From positions 42,395 through 106,394 of the forward strand of contig NZ_JALIEC010000011.1 in NCBI RefSeq assembly GCF_022867865.1: a stretch of DNA of 64,000 nt, written 5' to 3'. This document shows, in pieces, positions 19,081-29,702 of the stretch (positions are counted from its first letter, which is position 1; each line of letters opens with the position of its first letter). The notes beneath the pieces were generated by a model, which saw nothing but the letters and a program-made list of their open reading frames with translations, searched no databases and was not told where the DNA came from. A program made the position numbers and the translations under genes. The DNA is from Phaeobacter sp. J2-8. GTDB lineage: Bacteria; Pseudomonadota; Alphaproteobacteria; Rhodobacterales; Rhodobacteraceae.

Positions 19081-21852
19081 ATGACTGAACAATTGAAGAT
19101 GGGTGGCGGCAAGAACGACGGGCCGATCGAATGCCTGGGTATGACGTTCCCGAGCGATGACGCGCGCCGGGAGCACTTCTTGAAGCTCTTGGCCGAGAAG
19201 CTTAAAGAGCCTGAGTTCCGTGCGCGTGAGGGGTTTCCGAAGGGATCAGACGACGCAATCCTCGCGATGTCCGACCCGCCGTACTACACCGCTTGCCCCA
19301 ATCCCTGGTTGACGGATTTTGTTGACCACCATGGGAAGCCCTATGATCCAGAGCGCGAGTACTCTCGCGAACCCATGGCAATTGACGTTTCGGTTGGAAA
19401 GACCGACGCAATCTATAAGGCGCACTCCTACCATACCAAGGTGCCGCATCTGGCTATTGTGCCTTCGATCCTTCACTTCACCGAGCCAGGTGACATTGTG
19501 CTCGACGGCTTTGCCGGATCAGGCATGACCGGTGTTGCGGCGCAGTGGTGCGGTACAGCACCGGCTGCATACCGTCATCAGCTAGAAATGGAATGGAAAA
19601 AGGCAGGTATGGCGGCGCCAAAGTGGGGCGCGCGTCGTGCTGTCCTAAACGATCTTTCCCCGGCGGCCACGTTTATCGGTGCCAATTATAACCTTCCGTT
19701 TGACGTCGACGGCTTCGCCAAGGCGGGCAAGCAGTTGCTCGCCGAAGTCGAGCGTGAAATCGGTTGGATGTATGAGACGCTTCATACCGATGGAAAGACA
19801 AAGGGCAGGATCGAATTCACGGTTTGGAGCCAACTCTACAGCTGTCCCGAATGCTCTGGTGAGATCAACTTTACCGAAGAGGCGCTGGATGAAGATACCA
19901 AACGTGTAAAAGACAGCTTTCCCTGTCCACATTGTGGAGCTGAGCTCAAGAAGGTAAAACTGGAGCGGCTACTTACAGCAAAGCTCGACCCGGCGACTGG
20001 AAAAACGCTCGATGTTCCTAAGCGAGAACCTGCCTTAATCTCATACAGTATTGGGAAGACACGCTACGAGAAGCGACCGACTGCTGAAGATATAGCATTG
20101 CTAGATCGCATCGAGGCTATGTCGCTTCCTCCAACGATGCCTACAATCGAAATTCCGCCCATGCATATGACACACGAGCGTGCGCGTATGGACTACTCTG
20201 GTGTAACTCATATCCATCATTTTTTCCTTCCGCGTGCGGCTCAAGCGATGGGCTTGCTATGGGAAAAAGCGAGTGCCCATCCGAGTAGAAGAATACGCGC
20301 ATTTCTTCTGTTCATGGTGGAGCAGTCGATTTGGGGCTTTTCAATCTTGAACCGATACAGTCCATCTCACTTCTCTCAGGTTAACCGTGCTCTCAATGGG
20401 GTTTACTATGTTGCTTCTCAAACCTCTGAATGTAGTCCGCAGTATAATCTTGGCGGAAAACTAAACCGCCTAGTCAAAGCGTTTCAGACCTTCAGGGTCA
20501 AATCGACTTTTGCTGCAGTTACGACTGGCACAGCCGCTAAGCTACCTTTGCCGGCCGCAAGCATCGACTATATCTTCACGGATCCGCCGTTTGGCGAGAA
20601 TATCTACTACGCGGATCTGAACTTCCTTGTGGAATCTTGGCATGGTGTCACAACAGATGCCGAGCCAGAGGCGATTATTGATCGCTTCAAAAAGAAGGCG
20701 TTGCCCGACTATCAACGTCTGATGCAGCAATGCTTTGCGGAATATAACCGTGTCCTCAAGCCGGGTCGCTGGATGACGGTGGTGTTCTCAAACAGCAAGG
20801 CCTCGGTCTGGAATGCCATCCAGGTTGCGCTTCAGCAGGCAGGTTTCGTCGTTGCAGAGGTGAATGCGCTCGACAAAGTCCAAGGCAGTTACCGTCAGGT
20901 GACATCCACAACCGCGGTAAAGCAGGACCTTGTCATTTCTGCATACAAACCGAATGGCGGTCTGGAGAAACGGCTCGCAGAACGAGGTGCCGCTCCCGAC
21001 TCAGCATGGGATTTCGTCGGAACCCACCTTCGTCAGTTGCCAGTTACCAAGGGTAAAGGCGGTTTGCTCGAGATGGTCGTGGAACGCGACCCGCGCCGGA
21101 TCTACGATCGCATGGTTGCGTGGTTTGTTCGCCATGATTATCCGGTCCCTCTGTCTACAGAGGAATTTCTGGACGGGCTGCGAAGCCGGTACCCCGAGCG
21201 CGACGGCATGGTCTTCTTGCCCGAGCAGGTGGCAGAGTATGACCGCAAACGTGCTCAAGCGGCTCAAGCTCCGCAGATGGAACTGTTCGTTTCGGATGAG
21301 CGCTCGGCGATCGACTGGCTGACCGATTTCCTGCGCAAGCGGCCTTCGACCTATCAAGAGGTGCATCCCGAATTCACGACCCAGGTCGGTGCCGGCTGGA
21401 AAAAGCACGAAGAGAAGCCCGAGCTCTCTGCGTTGCTTGAAGACAACTTCCTGCGCTTCGACGGCAACGGCGACGTGCCGAGCCAGATCCACAGCTACCT
21501 CTCAACCAATTTCAAGGATCTCCGGGGTCTTGAGAAGGAAGACCCGCGCCTGAAGGCAAAGGCGAAGGACCGCTGGTATGTGCCCGATCCGAACAAGGCG
21601 AAGGATCTGGAACAGAAGCGCGAACGGTCTCTGCTGAAGGAGTTCGAAGCCTACAAGACCGCGAACAAGCGCCAGCTCAAGGAGTCGCGCCTCGAGGTCT
21701 TGCGCGCTGGCTTCAAGACGGCCTGGGCTGCGAAGGACTACAAGACGATCATTGGCATAGCCGAGAAGCTGCCGGACGAGACGCTGCAAGAGGATGAAAA
21801 GCTCCTGCTCTGGTACGACCAGGCGCTGACCCGTACGGAGGCTGATGCGTGA
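19081..21852 (+). CDS. pglX: BREX type 3 adenine methyltransferase PglXI
   Basis: 923 residues. Methyltransferase motifs: SDPPYYTACPNPW (DPPY at 65-68), DGFAGSGMTG near 145, and a second TDPPFGENIYY near 500. Two CxxC pairs (YSCPECSG, FPCPHCGAE around 250-290) make a zinc ribbon. In BREX the enzyme marks host DNA by N6-adenine methylation at a non-palindromic site and is required for exclusion. Stop overlaps the helicase GTG start by 4 bases. The middle of the gene (about 19.9-20.6 kb) is visibly more AT-rich than its ends, suggesting a swapped specificity region. Confidence 0.9.
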   Translation: MTEQLKMGGGKNDGPIECLGMTFPSDDARREHFLKLLAEKLKEPEFRAREGFPKGSDDAILAMSDPPYYTACPNPWLTDFVDHHGKPYDPEREYSREPMAIDVSVGKTDAIYKAHSYHTKVPHLAIVPSILHFTEPGDIVLDGFAGSGMTGVAAQWCGTAPAAYRHQLEMEWKKAGMAAPKWGARRAVLNDLSPAATFIGANYNLPFDVDGFAKAGKQLLAEVEREIGWMYETLHTDGKTKGRIEFTVWSQLYSCPECSGEINFTEEALDEDTKRVKDSFPCPHCGAELKKVKLERLLTAKLDPATGKTLDVPKREPALISYSIGKTRYEKRPTAEDIALLDRIEAMSLPPTMPTIEIPPMHMTHERARMDYSGVTHIHHFFLPRAAQAMGLLWEKASAHPSRRIRAFLLFMVEQSIWGFSILNRYSPSHFSQVNRALNGVYYVASQTSECSPQYNLGGKLNRLVKAFQTFRVKSTFAAVTTGTAAKLPLPAASIDYIFTDPPFGENIYYADLNFLVESWHGVTTDAEPEAIIDRFKKKALPDYQRLMQQCFAEYNRVLKPGRWMTVVFSNSKASVWNAIQVALQQAGFVVAEVNALDKVQGSYRQVTSTTAVKQDLVISAYKPNGGLEKRLAERGAAPDSAWDFVGTHLRQLPVTKGKGGLLEMVVERDPRRIYDRMVAWFVRHDYPVPLSTEEFLDGLRSRYPERDGMVFLPEQVAEYDRKRAQAAQAPQMELFVSDERSAIDWLTDFLRKRPSTYQEVHPEFTTQVGAGWKKHEEKPELSALLEDNFLRFDGNGDVPSQIHSYLSTNFKDLRGLEKEDPRLKAKAKDRWYVPDPNKAKDLEQKRERSLLKEFEAYKTANKRQLKESRLEVLRAGFKTAWAAKDYKTIIGIAEKLPDETLQEDEKLLLWYDQALTRTEADA

Positions 21853-24661
21853 CGCATGGCTCCCAAGACTTTGGCATTGGCGCGTGGTGCTGGCATGAAC
21901 GACATGCCGCACCCTGCCGCATCGTGGACCGGGAGGAGATGTGGGGCGAAACCGCATACCGCGTCTGGCTCCCGGGCAAGGATGCCGTTGTCCGTGCCAG
22001 GTCTCGGGAGCTAGGGCCACTCGACGCTGTCCGAACGACAGTCGACCAGATCCTGCACACGGCCGCCGCGGCAAAGCTTCTGGATGCGCTGGAAGACAAT
22101 CTGCTTCTGGCGCCGATCCAGTCGAGCGTCGTTCCTTTGCCGCATCAGCTCTACGCCCTGAACCGCGCCATGAGCCGGGATCGGATTCGTTATCTGCTCG
22201 CGGATAAGGTGGGGCTCGGCAAGACCATCGAAGCCGGTCTGATCCTTCGGGAGTTGAAGCTTCGCGGCATGGCCAAGCGGATCCTTGTTGTCGCGCCCAA
22301 GGGTCTTGTGCGGCAATGGCAGGCCGAGATGCGCCTGCACTTTGGTGAAAACTTTCAGTTCATCGAGCCGTCAGAGCTTTCGGCATACCGTCAGTTCCGC
22401 GATGATGAGGAGAATCTCTGGCGGCTGCACGATCAGGCGATCTGTTCGCTGGATTCCGTGAAGCCACTCGAAGGGCGGCGCGGATGGAGCGCGGAGCAAC
22501 TCAGCACCTACAACCGTGAACGGTTCGAAGACCTGATCTCGGCCAACTGGGACCTTGTGATCATCGACGAGGCTCACCGAATGGGAGGCAGCACGGATCA
22601 GGTTGCACGGTACAAGTTGGGCGCGGCACTTGCCGAGGCCGCCCCGTACCTTCTCCTTCTGTCGGCAACGCCCCACCAAGGCAAAACGGATCAATTCCAC
22701 CGTCTGATGCAGCTGCTGGATCGGGACTCTTCCCCGATGAGAACAGCGTCTCGAGCGACCGCGTGCGCCCGTTCGTTGTGCGGACAGAAAAGAGGCTTGC
22801 GATCGATGCTGAAGGCAAGCCTCTGTTCAAGCCACGAATGACCCGCATTCAGGCTGTCGCCTGGCTTGACCGACACAAAGCACAGCAAGGGTTGTACGAA
22901 GCGATCACTGAGTATGTTCGCCACGGCTATAACCAAGCCATGGCATCGAAGCAGCGGCACATCGGCTTCTTGATGATCCTTATGCAGCGTTTGGTGACGT
23001 CCAGCACCGCAGCTATCCGCGCAACCTTGGAAAAGCAACTCCTCGCCCTGGACGACGACCAGCGACAGCTTCAGCTCTTTTCCACCGAAGGTGTCGGAGA
23101 CTGGCATGAGCTAACGGGTGATGACCAGATCGATATCGCCGTGGCCTTCGATGCCTTGAATGACGAGCGAAAAGACGTTGAGGCACTCTTGTTCCTCGCT
23201 CGTGAGACAGAGGCGCAAGGAACCGACGCGAAAGCCGAGGCACTCCTTGAGCAGATCTACAAGATTCAGCAGGAGGAAAACGATCCTGAACTCAAGGTTC
23301 TGGTTTTCACCGAGTTTGTTCCGACCCAGGCCATGCTCGCGGAATTTCTCGAAAGCAGGGGGTTCTCGGTTGCAACGCTCAATGGGAGTATGGACCTCGA
23401 GGCGCGTGGCCGCGCGCAGCGGGCATTCTCCAAGGATGTTCGTATCCTGATCTCGACGGACGCTGGCGGCGAGGGCCTCAATCTTCAATTCTGCCATGTC
23501 ATCATCAACTTCGACATGCCGTGGAACCCGATGAGGGTCGAGCAGCGTATTGGGCGCGTGGACCGCATCGGGCAACCGCATATTGTGCGAGCCATCAATT
23601 TCGTACTCGAAGACACCGTCGAACATCGGGTTCGCGAAGTTCTCGAAACAAAGCTCGCTGTGATCGCCGAGGAATTCGGCGTGGATAAAGTTGCCGATGT
23701 GATGGATTCGGTCGAGGCGGAGCCACTGTTCGACGAGCTCTTTGTTCAGGGGATCCAAGACCCGGCATCGATCGAAACAGAATGCGATGCCGTTCTGACG
23801 CAGCTTCGATCCTCGTTGGCAGAGAACCGGAAGAATAGTGATCTGCTCGCCGACGGCCATGAACTAGAAGCCGATGATGCGCGCAAGTGGCGAGACCATC
23901 CGGCACAGTTTTGGCTGGAGCGGGCAATCACAACTGGCCTCCCTGCGCGGGGGGGAGAAGCCAAGAAGGAAGGCGATACCTGGCGGATACGGTGGGCCGA
24001 TGGCACAGAGTCATCTTCGGTGTGTTTTGATGCGCGCACCGCGGGAGATCGGCCCGAAGTAGAGTGGGTGACGCTGGAAGATCCAAGAGCGCAGGCTTTG
24101 ATTGCCGATCTTCCGCGTTGTATCGCCGGTCAACCCGTCCCCGCTGTCCGCATTACAGGCCTGCCTGATAGTGTGAAAGGCGCTTGGTCGCTTTGGGAAG
24201 TCAGTCTGGCAGCTGACGACTTCAGCCGCCGCCGCTTCCTATCCGTTTTCATCAATGATGAAGGGCGCGCCTTCCAACCAACGGCAAAACGCATTTGGGA
24301 TATGCTTCTGACGGAGCAGATCGAGCCGATTGCTGCGCCTCAGATCGAGGCGCCGCGCGACTGGTTTGAGAGATCGAAAGGGGCTGCGGTCACGCAAGGA
24401 GAGCGGGTGTTCTCCGATCTTGTGACAGAGCACAAGGCTCGGATCGAGGAAGAACGCGGACGCGCACTCTACGCTTTCGAAGCTCGACACCAGGCGATTG
24501 GCAGAGTGGGGCTTCAGACTGTTCGTGATTATCGACGGAAGCGGCTGCAGAAAGAACATGAAGCTCGGATGGCGCAGCTCGATGCTGCGGCCTCCTACTC
24601 GCCCGATCTCAATGCCCTCCTCGTGTTGCGAATTGGCGAAACGGTGGCTGGTGCACGATGA
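21849..24661 (+). pseudogene. brxHII: BREX type 3 SNF2-like helicase BrxHII, one-base frameshift
   Basis: Frames 21849-22841 and 22763-24661 together give a 937-residue helicase if one base is added near 22727-22728 (LLDRD continues as FPDENSVSSDRVRPFVVRTEKR in the other frame). Walker A region LADKVGLGKTIEAGLIL, DEAH box VIIDEAHR, and the C-terminal SNF2 signature STDAGGEGLNLQF followed by QRIGRVDRIGQ are all present. It is the helicase that characterises BREX type 3. As written the protein stops at 330 residues, before motifs IV-VI. GTG start overlapping pglX; ATGA overlap with pglZ. Confidence 0.85.
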
Positions 24662-26682
24662 GTATTTGGGCCGATCGTATCCTGCAGGAGTTTCCTGCAG
24701 ATCTATCTTGCTTCTGGATCGCCTTGGATCCGGATGGCCTGCTCTTGGATGAGACCATTCTGCTCGGGCTTCGCGAACGCGATTTTGAGGTTCTCCCGTT
24801 CGAAGATTCTGTTTCGTTTAGAACCGAGTATGAAGAGCGTTATCGATCCGCATGGGATGTGGGTCAGAAAGGTACCGCGAAGGCGCTCATCCTGCAGTGG
24901 CGGGGCGCGGACATCAATTCCATCCCTTGGGACTACATCAGGGCAGCACGACAAGTCAGCCTGAGCTTGGCTGATCTTTTTCCCAATCTGAATTATGGTG
25001 TCGTCCGCAAGCTCGACTCTGAACACCATGAAGGGCTGTTCCAAGCCTACCAGAAGCATGTGACGCAGCTGCTCGGTGAGGCTGAGACCAAGAATTTTGT
25101 CCTCACGCACATCTTCAGGCTTAGCCCTTATCTGCTGAATCGACCGGAGGATTTCTGGCGAGAAGCTCTGCGGCTTCACTATCGCGGGGCTGGCCTTCCC
25201 AGCCTATTTGCAGACCATGTCGCAACCGTTCTTCGGGACTGATCTCTTGGAAGTCTTCCGATTAGTGAACTGCTCGCCTCAAAACCGTTTATGCTCCGCG
25301 CAATACAGGAATCTTGGGCGCGTTTCGTCGCAAAATATGGCGTTGAACCTGATGCCCGCGGCACGGATCAGGAGCCGGTCGAAGGTCATGCGTATGACGT
25401 GCCCTTTGATCACCCCGACGTAAGGGTGATCATAGATACCATGTTCCTCGAGGGAGCCCTTCAGCCTATTGAGGCAAGTGTCCGTCCTGAGCACCTTCCC
25501 GACTGGATACAGGTTGGTCTGATAGATGACCCTCAGGCACTTGCGCATTTGGTGTCGGAGGGAGCGAAAAGGAACGCAGCGAGTTTACCCTCGGAGGGGG
25601 CGTCGCATCGAGATTGGGTAGAGGCGGCGCGCCGCCTTGGAGAACTCATCTACCGCTTCAACGAACTGAAAGCGGCGGACGCAGATAACCTGCAGGGGCA
25701 GCTCCAGAGTTTGCAAAGAGAGGCCGATGCTCGCCTCAAGGATTGGGTGCTTCAGCATTTCGCAGACTTGCCCTCCCTACCCGTCGCAAAAGCGCCGGTG
25801 ATGGTACATCACGTGCCGCGCTATCTCGCGATGCGCAGGGGCTTTGGCGAAGATCGAATTGCTCTTCTTGTCTTTGATGGTTTGGCATTGGACCAGTGGG
25901 CCCAGATCAGGGACCACCTGTCGACCAAGCTTCCCGACTTTTCCGCCGACGAGGGCGGCTGCTTTGCGTGGCTGCCGACTCTGACGTCAATCTCTCGCCA
26001 GGCGCTCTTTTCGGGCCTCAAGCCACGGGAGTTTCAAGGCTCAATGGATTCGACGGCACAAGAGTCGTCTCTCTGGACGAAGTTCTGGCAGGAAAACGGC
26101 CTCCGGAAGCCAGAGGTCGTTTTCCAGAAGGGGCTCAAACGTTCCGACAAATTGGCTCTACTCGAGGACGTCCTTTCAAAGCCGACGACCAAGGTTGCGG
26201 GCCTTGTCGTTGATATGGTCGATGAAATTGTCCACGGAGCAATGCTTGGGAAACGCGGGATTGCTGGCCAAATTCGCGAGTGGTGCGATACCGGCTTCAT
26301 TGAAAAGCTGTTTCTCATGCTTGCTCAGCACGGCTATCATATCTACCTGACTGCGGACCATGGCAATGTTGATGCCGACGGCATTGGACGGCTCAGCCAG
26401 GGCGTTGTCTCCGAGATGAAGGGTGAGCGCGTCAGGGCCTATCGCAGCGAGGACCTTGCTGCATCCGTTCCGCCCGATATCGATGCTTTTCAGTTTAGCG
26501 GTCCAGGGCTTCCGTCCGACTTCTTGCCAGTTTACGCGAATGAACGCGGCGCGTTTGTGCCAAGAGGGAACAAGATCGTGGCTCACGGAGGAATGGCGTT
26601 AGAGGAACTGGTTGTGCCGTTTGTGAAGATAAGAATGAAGAAAGAAGAACATGCGAGCGACAGCACCTCAGATAGGATTTGA
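24658..26682 (+). pseudogene. pglZ: BREX phosphatase-like protein PglZ with an in-frame TGA
   Basis: One reading frame of 674 codons interrupted by TGA at 25240-25242 (codon 195); sequence continues in the same frame as SLGSLPISELLASKPFML. N-terminal region MSIWADRILQEFPADLS, C-terminal alkaline-phosphatase-fold region with LLVFDGLALDQWAQI and YHIYLTADHGNVDADG, the metal-site motifs of PglZ. PglZ is the other universal BREX protein. Whether the stop is a real nonsense mutation or a base error is unknown; the downstream 463-codon part could be translated from ATG 25291. Starts in a 4-base overlap with brxHII. Confidence 0.85.
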
Positions 26683-27367
26683 CCGCTTCATCCGCCTCGA
26701 GTGGGCGAAAAAAGCGCTGGAAGTCAGGGCCGGTCTCGCTGACATCAGCGAGCTCGATGCTCTGTTGGATGAAGCCCATTCAGGGCCTGCGGCTAGGAAG
26801 AAGACCAGAACCGTACTGAACCGCCTTTGGTTGGAGCCGCGAAAGGATCTGGAGCCTTTTGCTCAACGCGGCGTGGAACTGTTTCAATCGGCACCCTCTA
26901 CCTCGCCGGCGGCCCTGACATGGGGCATGGCTATCGTGACATATCCCTTCTTCGCCAAAGTGGCCGAGATCGTTGGCAGATTGACCTCGCTTCAAGGCGA
27001 CTGCACGACCGCTGAAGTGCATCGTCGGATGGCAGAAATCTATGGCGAACGTGAGGGGACCAGACGGATGACCAATATGGTCCTTCAGTCTCAGATAGAC
27101 TGGGCGCTGCTTGATCGAAGCGACAACGGCAAAACGTTAACCCGGAAGAAAGCCTGTGCGTTGGAGGGGTCGGACCTCGTACGTTGGATGACAACCGCCG
27201 TTTTGGAAGCCGTAGGTCGTCCTGTCGGACTCGGAACGCTAGAGGCCCAACCGGTGATTTTTCCCTTTGGCCTTGGCGACAATCTTGGCTTTGTTCTCTC
27301 ATCCGCGTCTGATCTTGATCTGCGCGCGGATAGTGCCGGAACCCAATCTGTCTCGCTCAGAGAATAG
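26651..27367 (+). CDS. brxA: BREX protein BrxA-like (DUF1819)
   Basis: 238 residues, overlapping the end of pglZ by 32 bases, with a purine-rich GAAGAAAGAAG upstream. Sequence features fit the DUF1819/BrxA family: FIRLEWAKKALEVRAG, KKTRTVLNRLWLEP, WGMAIVTYPFFAKVAEIVGRL and EREGTRRMTNMVLQS. BrxA is a small helical DNA-binding-type protein; in type 3 loci it is the last gene, as here. Stop is 36 bases from the convergent fic gene. Confidence 0.85.
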   Translation: MRATAPQIGFDRFIRLEWAKKALEVRAGLADISELDALLDEAHSGPAARKKTRTVLNRLWLEPRKDLEPFAQRGVELFQSAPSTSPAALTWGMAIVTYPFFAKVAEIVGRLTSLQGDCTTAEVHRRMAEIYGEREGTRRMTNMVLQSQIDWALLDRSDNGKTLTRKKACALEGSDLVRWMTTAVLEAVGRPVGLGTLEAQPVIFPFGLGDNLGFVLSSASDLDLRADSAGTQSVSLRE

Positions 27368-27402
27368 GCAACGCCTTTGGCGCTGTCTCACTTCTACGCC
27401 AA

Positions 27403-28529
27403 TCATTGTAGCTGGTTCGACGCCCGTGGATTCAGGTTCAACCAGTACCTCGTATGGCGTCGCTCACCAGTTCGGCTGAGCGCACCTTTCTCGACCAGAT
27501 CCTGCAGATCGCGGGTTGCGGTTGCGCGTGAAGTTCGGGTGATTTTGAGATAGTTGTCGGCGCTGAGGCCGCCTTTGAAACCGCCAGGGCCTTCCTGAAA
27601 CATTCGAGCGATGGCCTTGGCCTGGCGTTCGTTCAAGTGGTCTCTGTGACGATCGTAGAAGTGTGCCTTGCTGATGAAGAAGCCGACGCGGTCGAGTGTT
27701 GCCTGTTGGGCCTTCAAGACAACTTCTGCGAACCAGACGAGCCAATCGGTCACGTCGAGCGTTTTTTGATGCTGCTCGAGCTGATCGTAGTATCCCTTGC
27801 GCTCCTTCTCGATGGTGAAGGCGAGCGAGATGAGGGTCGGCTGGCCAATGTTCTGCGCCAGCGACTTTTCAGCGAGGGCGCGACCCAAGCGGCCGTTGCC
27901 GTCTTCGAATGGGTGGATACTCTCGAAATAGAGGTGGCTTAGCCCTGCGCGCGTCAGCGCTGGAAGCGGCTCTGCTCCCCCGGCCCGGTCTTGTTGAACC
28001 AATCCGCGTATCGCTCCATCTCAGGCATGACCCGCTCCGAGGGCGGCGCTTCGAAATGGATCGTGGGCCGATCAAGGCGGCCGGAAACGATTTGCATCGC
28101 CTCGGCGTGTTGTCGGTAGGCCCCAATGGTTTCCAACCGACGGTCATGGGACAGGAGCATCCGATGCCAGCGGTACAGTGTCTCATGGGTTAGCGGCTCT
28201 GCAAAACTGGAATAGACGTCGACCATCATTTCCGCGACGCCCTGTTCGCGCGGTTTGGCAGGGTAGCTGTCCGGATCGAGGCCCAGATGGCGGCGCAGCG
28301 AAGATTGCACACTGAGCCGATCGAGGATTTCACCCTCGATGGCGCTCGTCTGCATCGCTTCCTCGCTGAGCAGTTCGATGCGGAGTTGCTCGCGTTCCGG
28401 CTGGCTGACATGATGGACCGCGCCGAGGATTTCTCCGGACGACAGCAGGAACGTCTGCTCAAACGGCTCCAGAGCGGAGGCGTCATACCGGAAATCCGGC
28501 CAACCAGGCAGCGTCCAGTTCCAAGCCAT
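27403..28529 (-). pseudogene. Fic family AMP-transferase with inhibitory motif, one-base frameshift
   Basis: Frames 27954-28529 and 27403-28002 combine into a 375-residue Fic protein if one base is added to the five-C run at 27977-27981 (NKTGPG then GAEPLPALTRAGLSHLYF). The inhibitory helix motif TSAIEG near residue 62 is intact, as is the catalytic HPFEDGNGRLGR, and a C-terminal winged helix (NYLKITRTSRATATRDLQDL) is present: a class II, self-inhibited Fic with DNA-binding tail. Such proteins modify their own or partner proteins. As written the product stops before the Fic motif. Monocistronic, converging on brxA. Confidence 0.8.
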
Positions 28530-28556
28530 GAGTTATAGACATCCTTTCTATAACTC
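28530..28556 (-). promoter_or_regulatory. palindromic operator immediately before the fic start codon
   Basis: GAGTTATAG (28530-28538) and CTATAACTC (28548-28556) are perfect 9-base arms with a 9-base centre, abutting the start codon. TTGACT on the minus strand near 28588 could be the -35 element. The C-terminal winged helix of the Fic protein makes autoregulation plausible. A ribosome site inside the dyad would be masked by a bound protein or by the RNA hairpin. Confidence 0.55.
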
Positions 28557-28669
28557 ACATCTAGACCACTTCTGAGGCATAGAAGTCAACTCTATCGCTC
28601 AAAGGACCTGCGCGATGGGGTGACCCACAAACCGACGCGAGGCCTTGAGCTATGCCTTTTCAAGGTGCG

Positions 28670-28888
28670 TCAGACCTTGCTGACGCGGTCTGGGGGCCTT
28701 CGGATCGGCGGGGTTTTGTTCCGGCGCTTGAAGAATGGTTCATAGCGAACGTCCGCTATGGCGCCGTCGAACCAGGCAGGCTGCACGTCACCATTGTTCC
28801 ATTGGTAAAGGTAGCCAACCAGATTCTCAGATGTCTTGCAGAGGATGCGCATGATCGGTTCGCCAGTCAGGCGGGGCTTCATATTCAT
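28670..28888 (-). CDS. small hypothetical protein
   Basis: 72 residues from ATG 28888, preceded by GGAGGA at the ideal distance; a second ATG two codons on is also usable. Sequence MNMKPRLTGEPIMRILCKTSEN, then LVGYLYQWNNGDVQPAWFDG, is well-composed protein, unlike the opposite-strand ORF at 28652-28960. No family recognised. It lies between fic and the VirC-like genes, reading in the same direction. Confidence 0.55.
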   Translation of the reverse strand: MNMKPRLTGEPIMRILCKTSENLVGYLYQWNNGDVQPAWFDGAIADVRYEPFFKRRNKTPPIRRPPDRVSKV

Positions 28889-29048
28889 AATGCGTTCCTC
28901 CTAAATGGACCTCGCAACTCGTCACTACTGAGGTCTGAAATTCCTGTTAGCTGGTGTTAGGACTAGGTTTCTGCAACTGCAAGATGAACCGTTCCGGGTG
29001 GGCGAAAATCCACCGGCGAAATGCAAGTTATCTTTTCAGATAGGTATC

Positions 29049-29702
29049 TTACGGTTCATGCGGCGATGCAGCGCGAACCGCAATTTCTTCCAAGATTTTG
29101 TCGATCTCGCCCCATATGCGTGGTTCCACTTGGCCGCGGATCAGAGCCCATTTACTCAAGACGTCGAGGGGGTCGTGGTCGCGGAGGAGGACACCCAGGC
29201 TGGCCGTATCTACTGCCAGAGATGTACGGGCCTGCCACTGCGTGTTTCGAGTGCGCCGCTCCTCAGCAATTGGCGCAAAGACCGGCGACAGTTGCCAGCC
29301 TTTGACTGCACGGCGCAGGGCGGCACGCACCACATGTGCTGGGTCAACACCACAAGTCTCTAGCGCAGCTTCCTGTCGTTCGAGTGCGTTGACCCTGATG
29401 TCGATCTTCCGGGTCGGGCTCAATGCGCGCGCCGATACGGGAGCTCTCAGGCTGGTATGCGGGTCAGAGCTTTCCGCGGTGACTTGGTGCGGCGCCACGG
29501 TACCTCCCGGCACAAGCTCTGACTCGTGCCGATCAGCGTCAACGTCAGTGGCTGGGGTGCCTGTCTTTGTTGCTGTGACCTGTGCCTCATCTTCCTTCCC
29601 GGGAATCTCGCGGTCACCCTGTTGCAGGGTGGCGGCATAGGCTGGGTCTGGCCTAGTGATGGTCGGGATCTTCTTGCGCAATCGACTGTCCTCACGCAGC
29701 AA
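29049..29702 (-). CDS. VirC2-like ribbon-helix-helix protein
   Basis: About 217 residues if started at TTG 29702, which overlaps the end of the ParA-like gene (stop at 29692-29694); the true start is uncertain. The N-terminal half is Pro/Ala/charged and probably disordered. The C-terminal half, RKIDIRVNALERQEAALETCGVDPAHVVRAALRRAV interrupted here for length, has the pattern of a ribbon-helix-helix DNA-binding domain. Its place directly after a VirC1-like ATPase matches VirC2, which binds the overdrive sequence next to the T-DNA/oriT. Confidence 0.55.
   Translation of the reverse strand: MLREDSRLRKKIPTITRPDPAYAATLQQGDREIPGKEDEAQVTATKTGTPATDVDADRHESELVPGGTVAPHQVTAESSDPHTSLRAPVSARALSPTRKIDIRVNALERQEAALETCGVDPAHVVRAALRRAVKGWQLSPVFAPIAEERRTRNTQWQARTSLAVDTASLGVLLRDHDPLDVLSKWALIRGQVEPRIWGEIDKILEEIAVRAASPHEP

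Noticed and set aside
25240..25242. Selenocysteine reading of the pglZ TGA
   Set aside because: No selenocysteine-type hairpin was seen after it and PglZ is not a known selenoprotein; nonsense mutation or base error is simpler.
28652..28960. Plus-strand frame opposite the small gene at 28670-28888
   Set aside because: The minus-strand frame has an ideal ribosome site and natural composition; the plus frame has neither.
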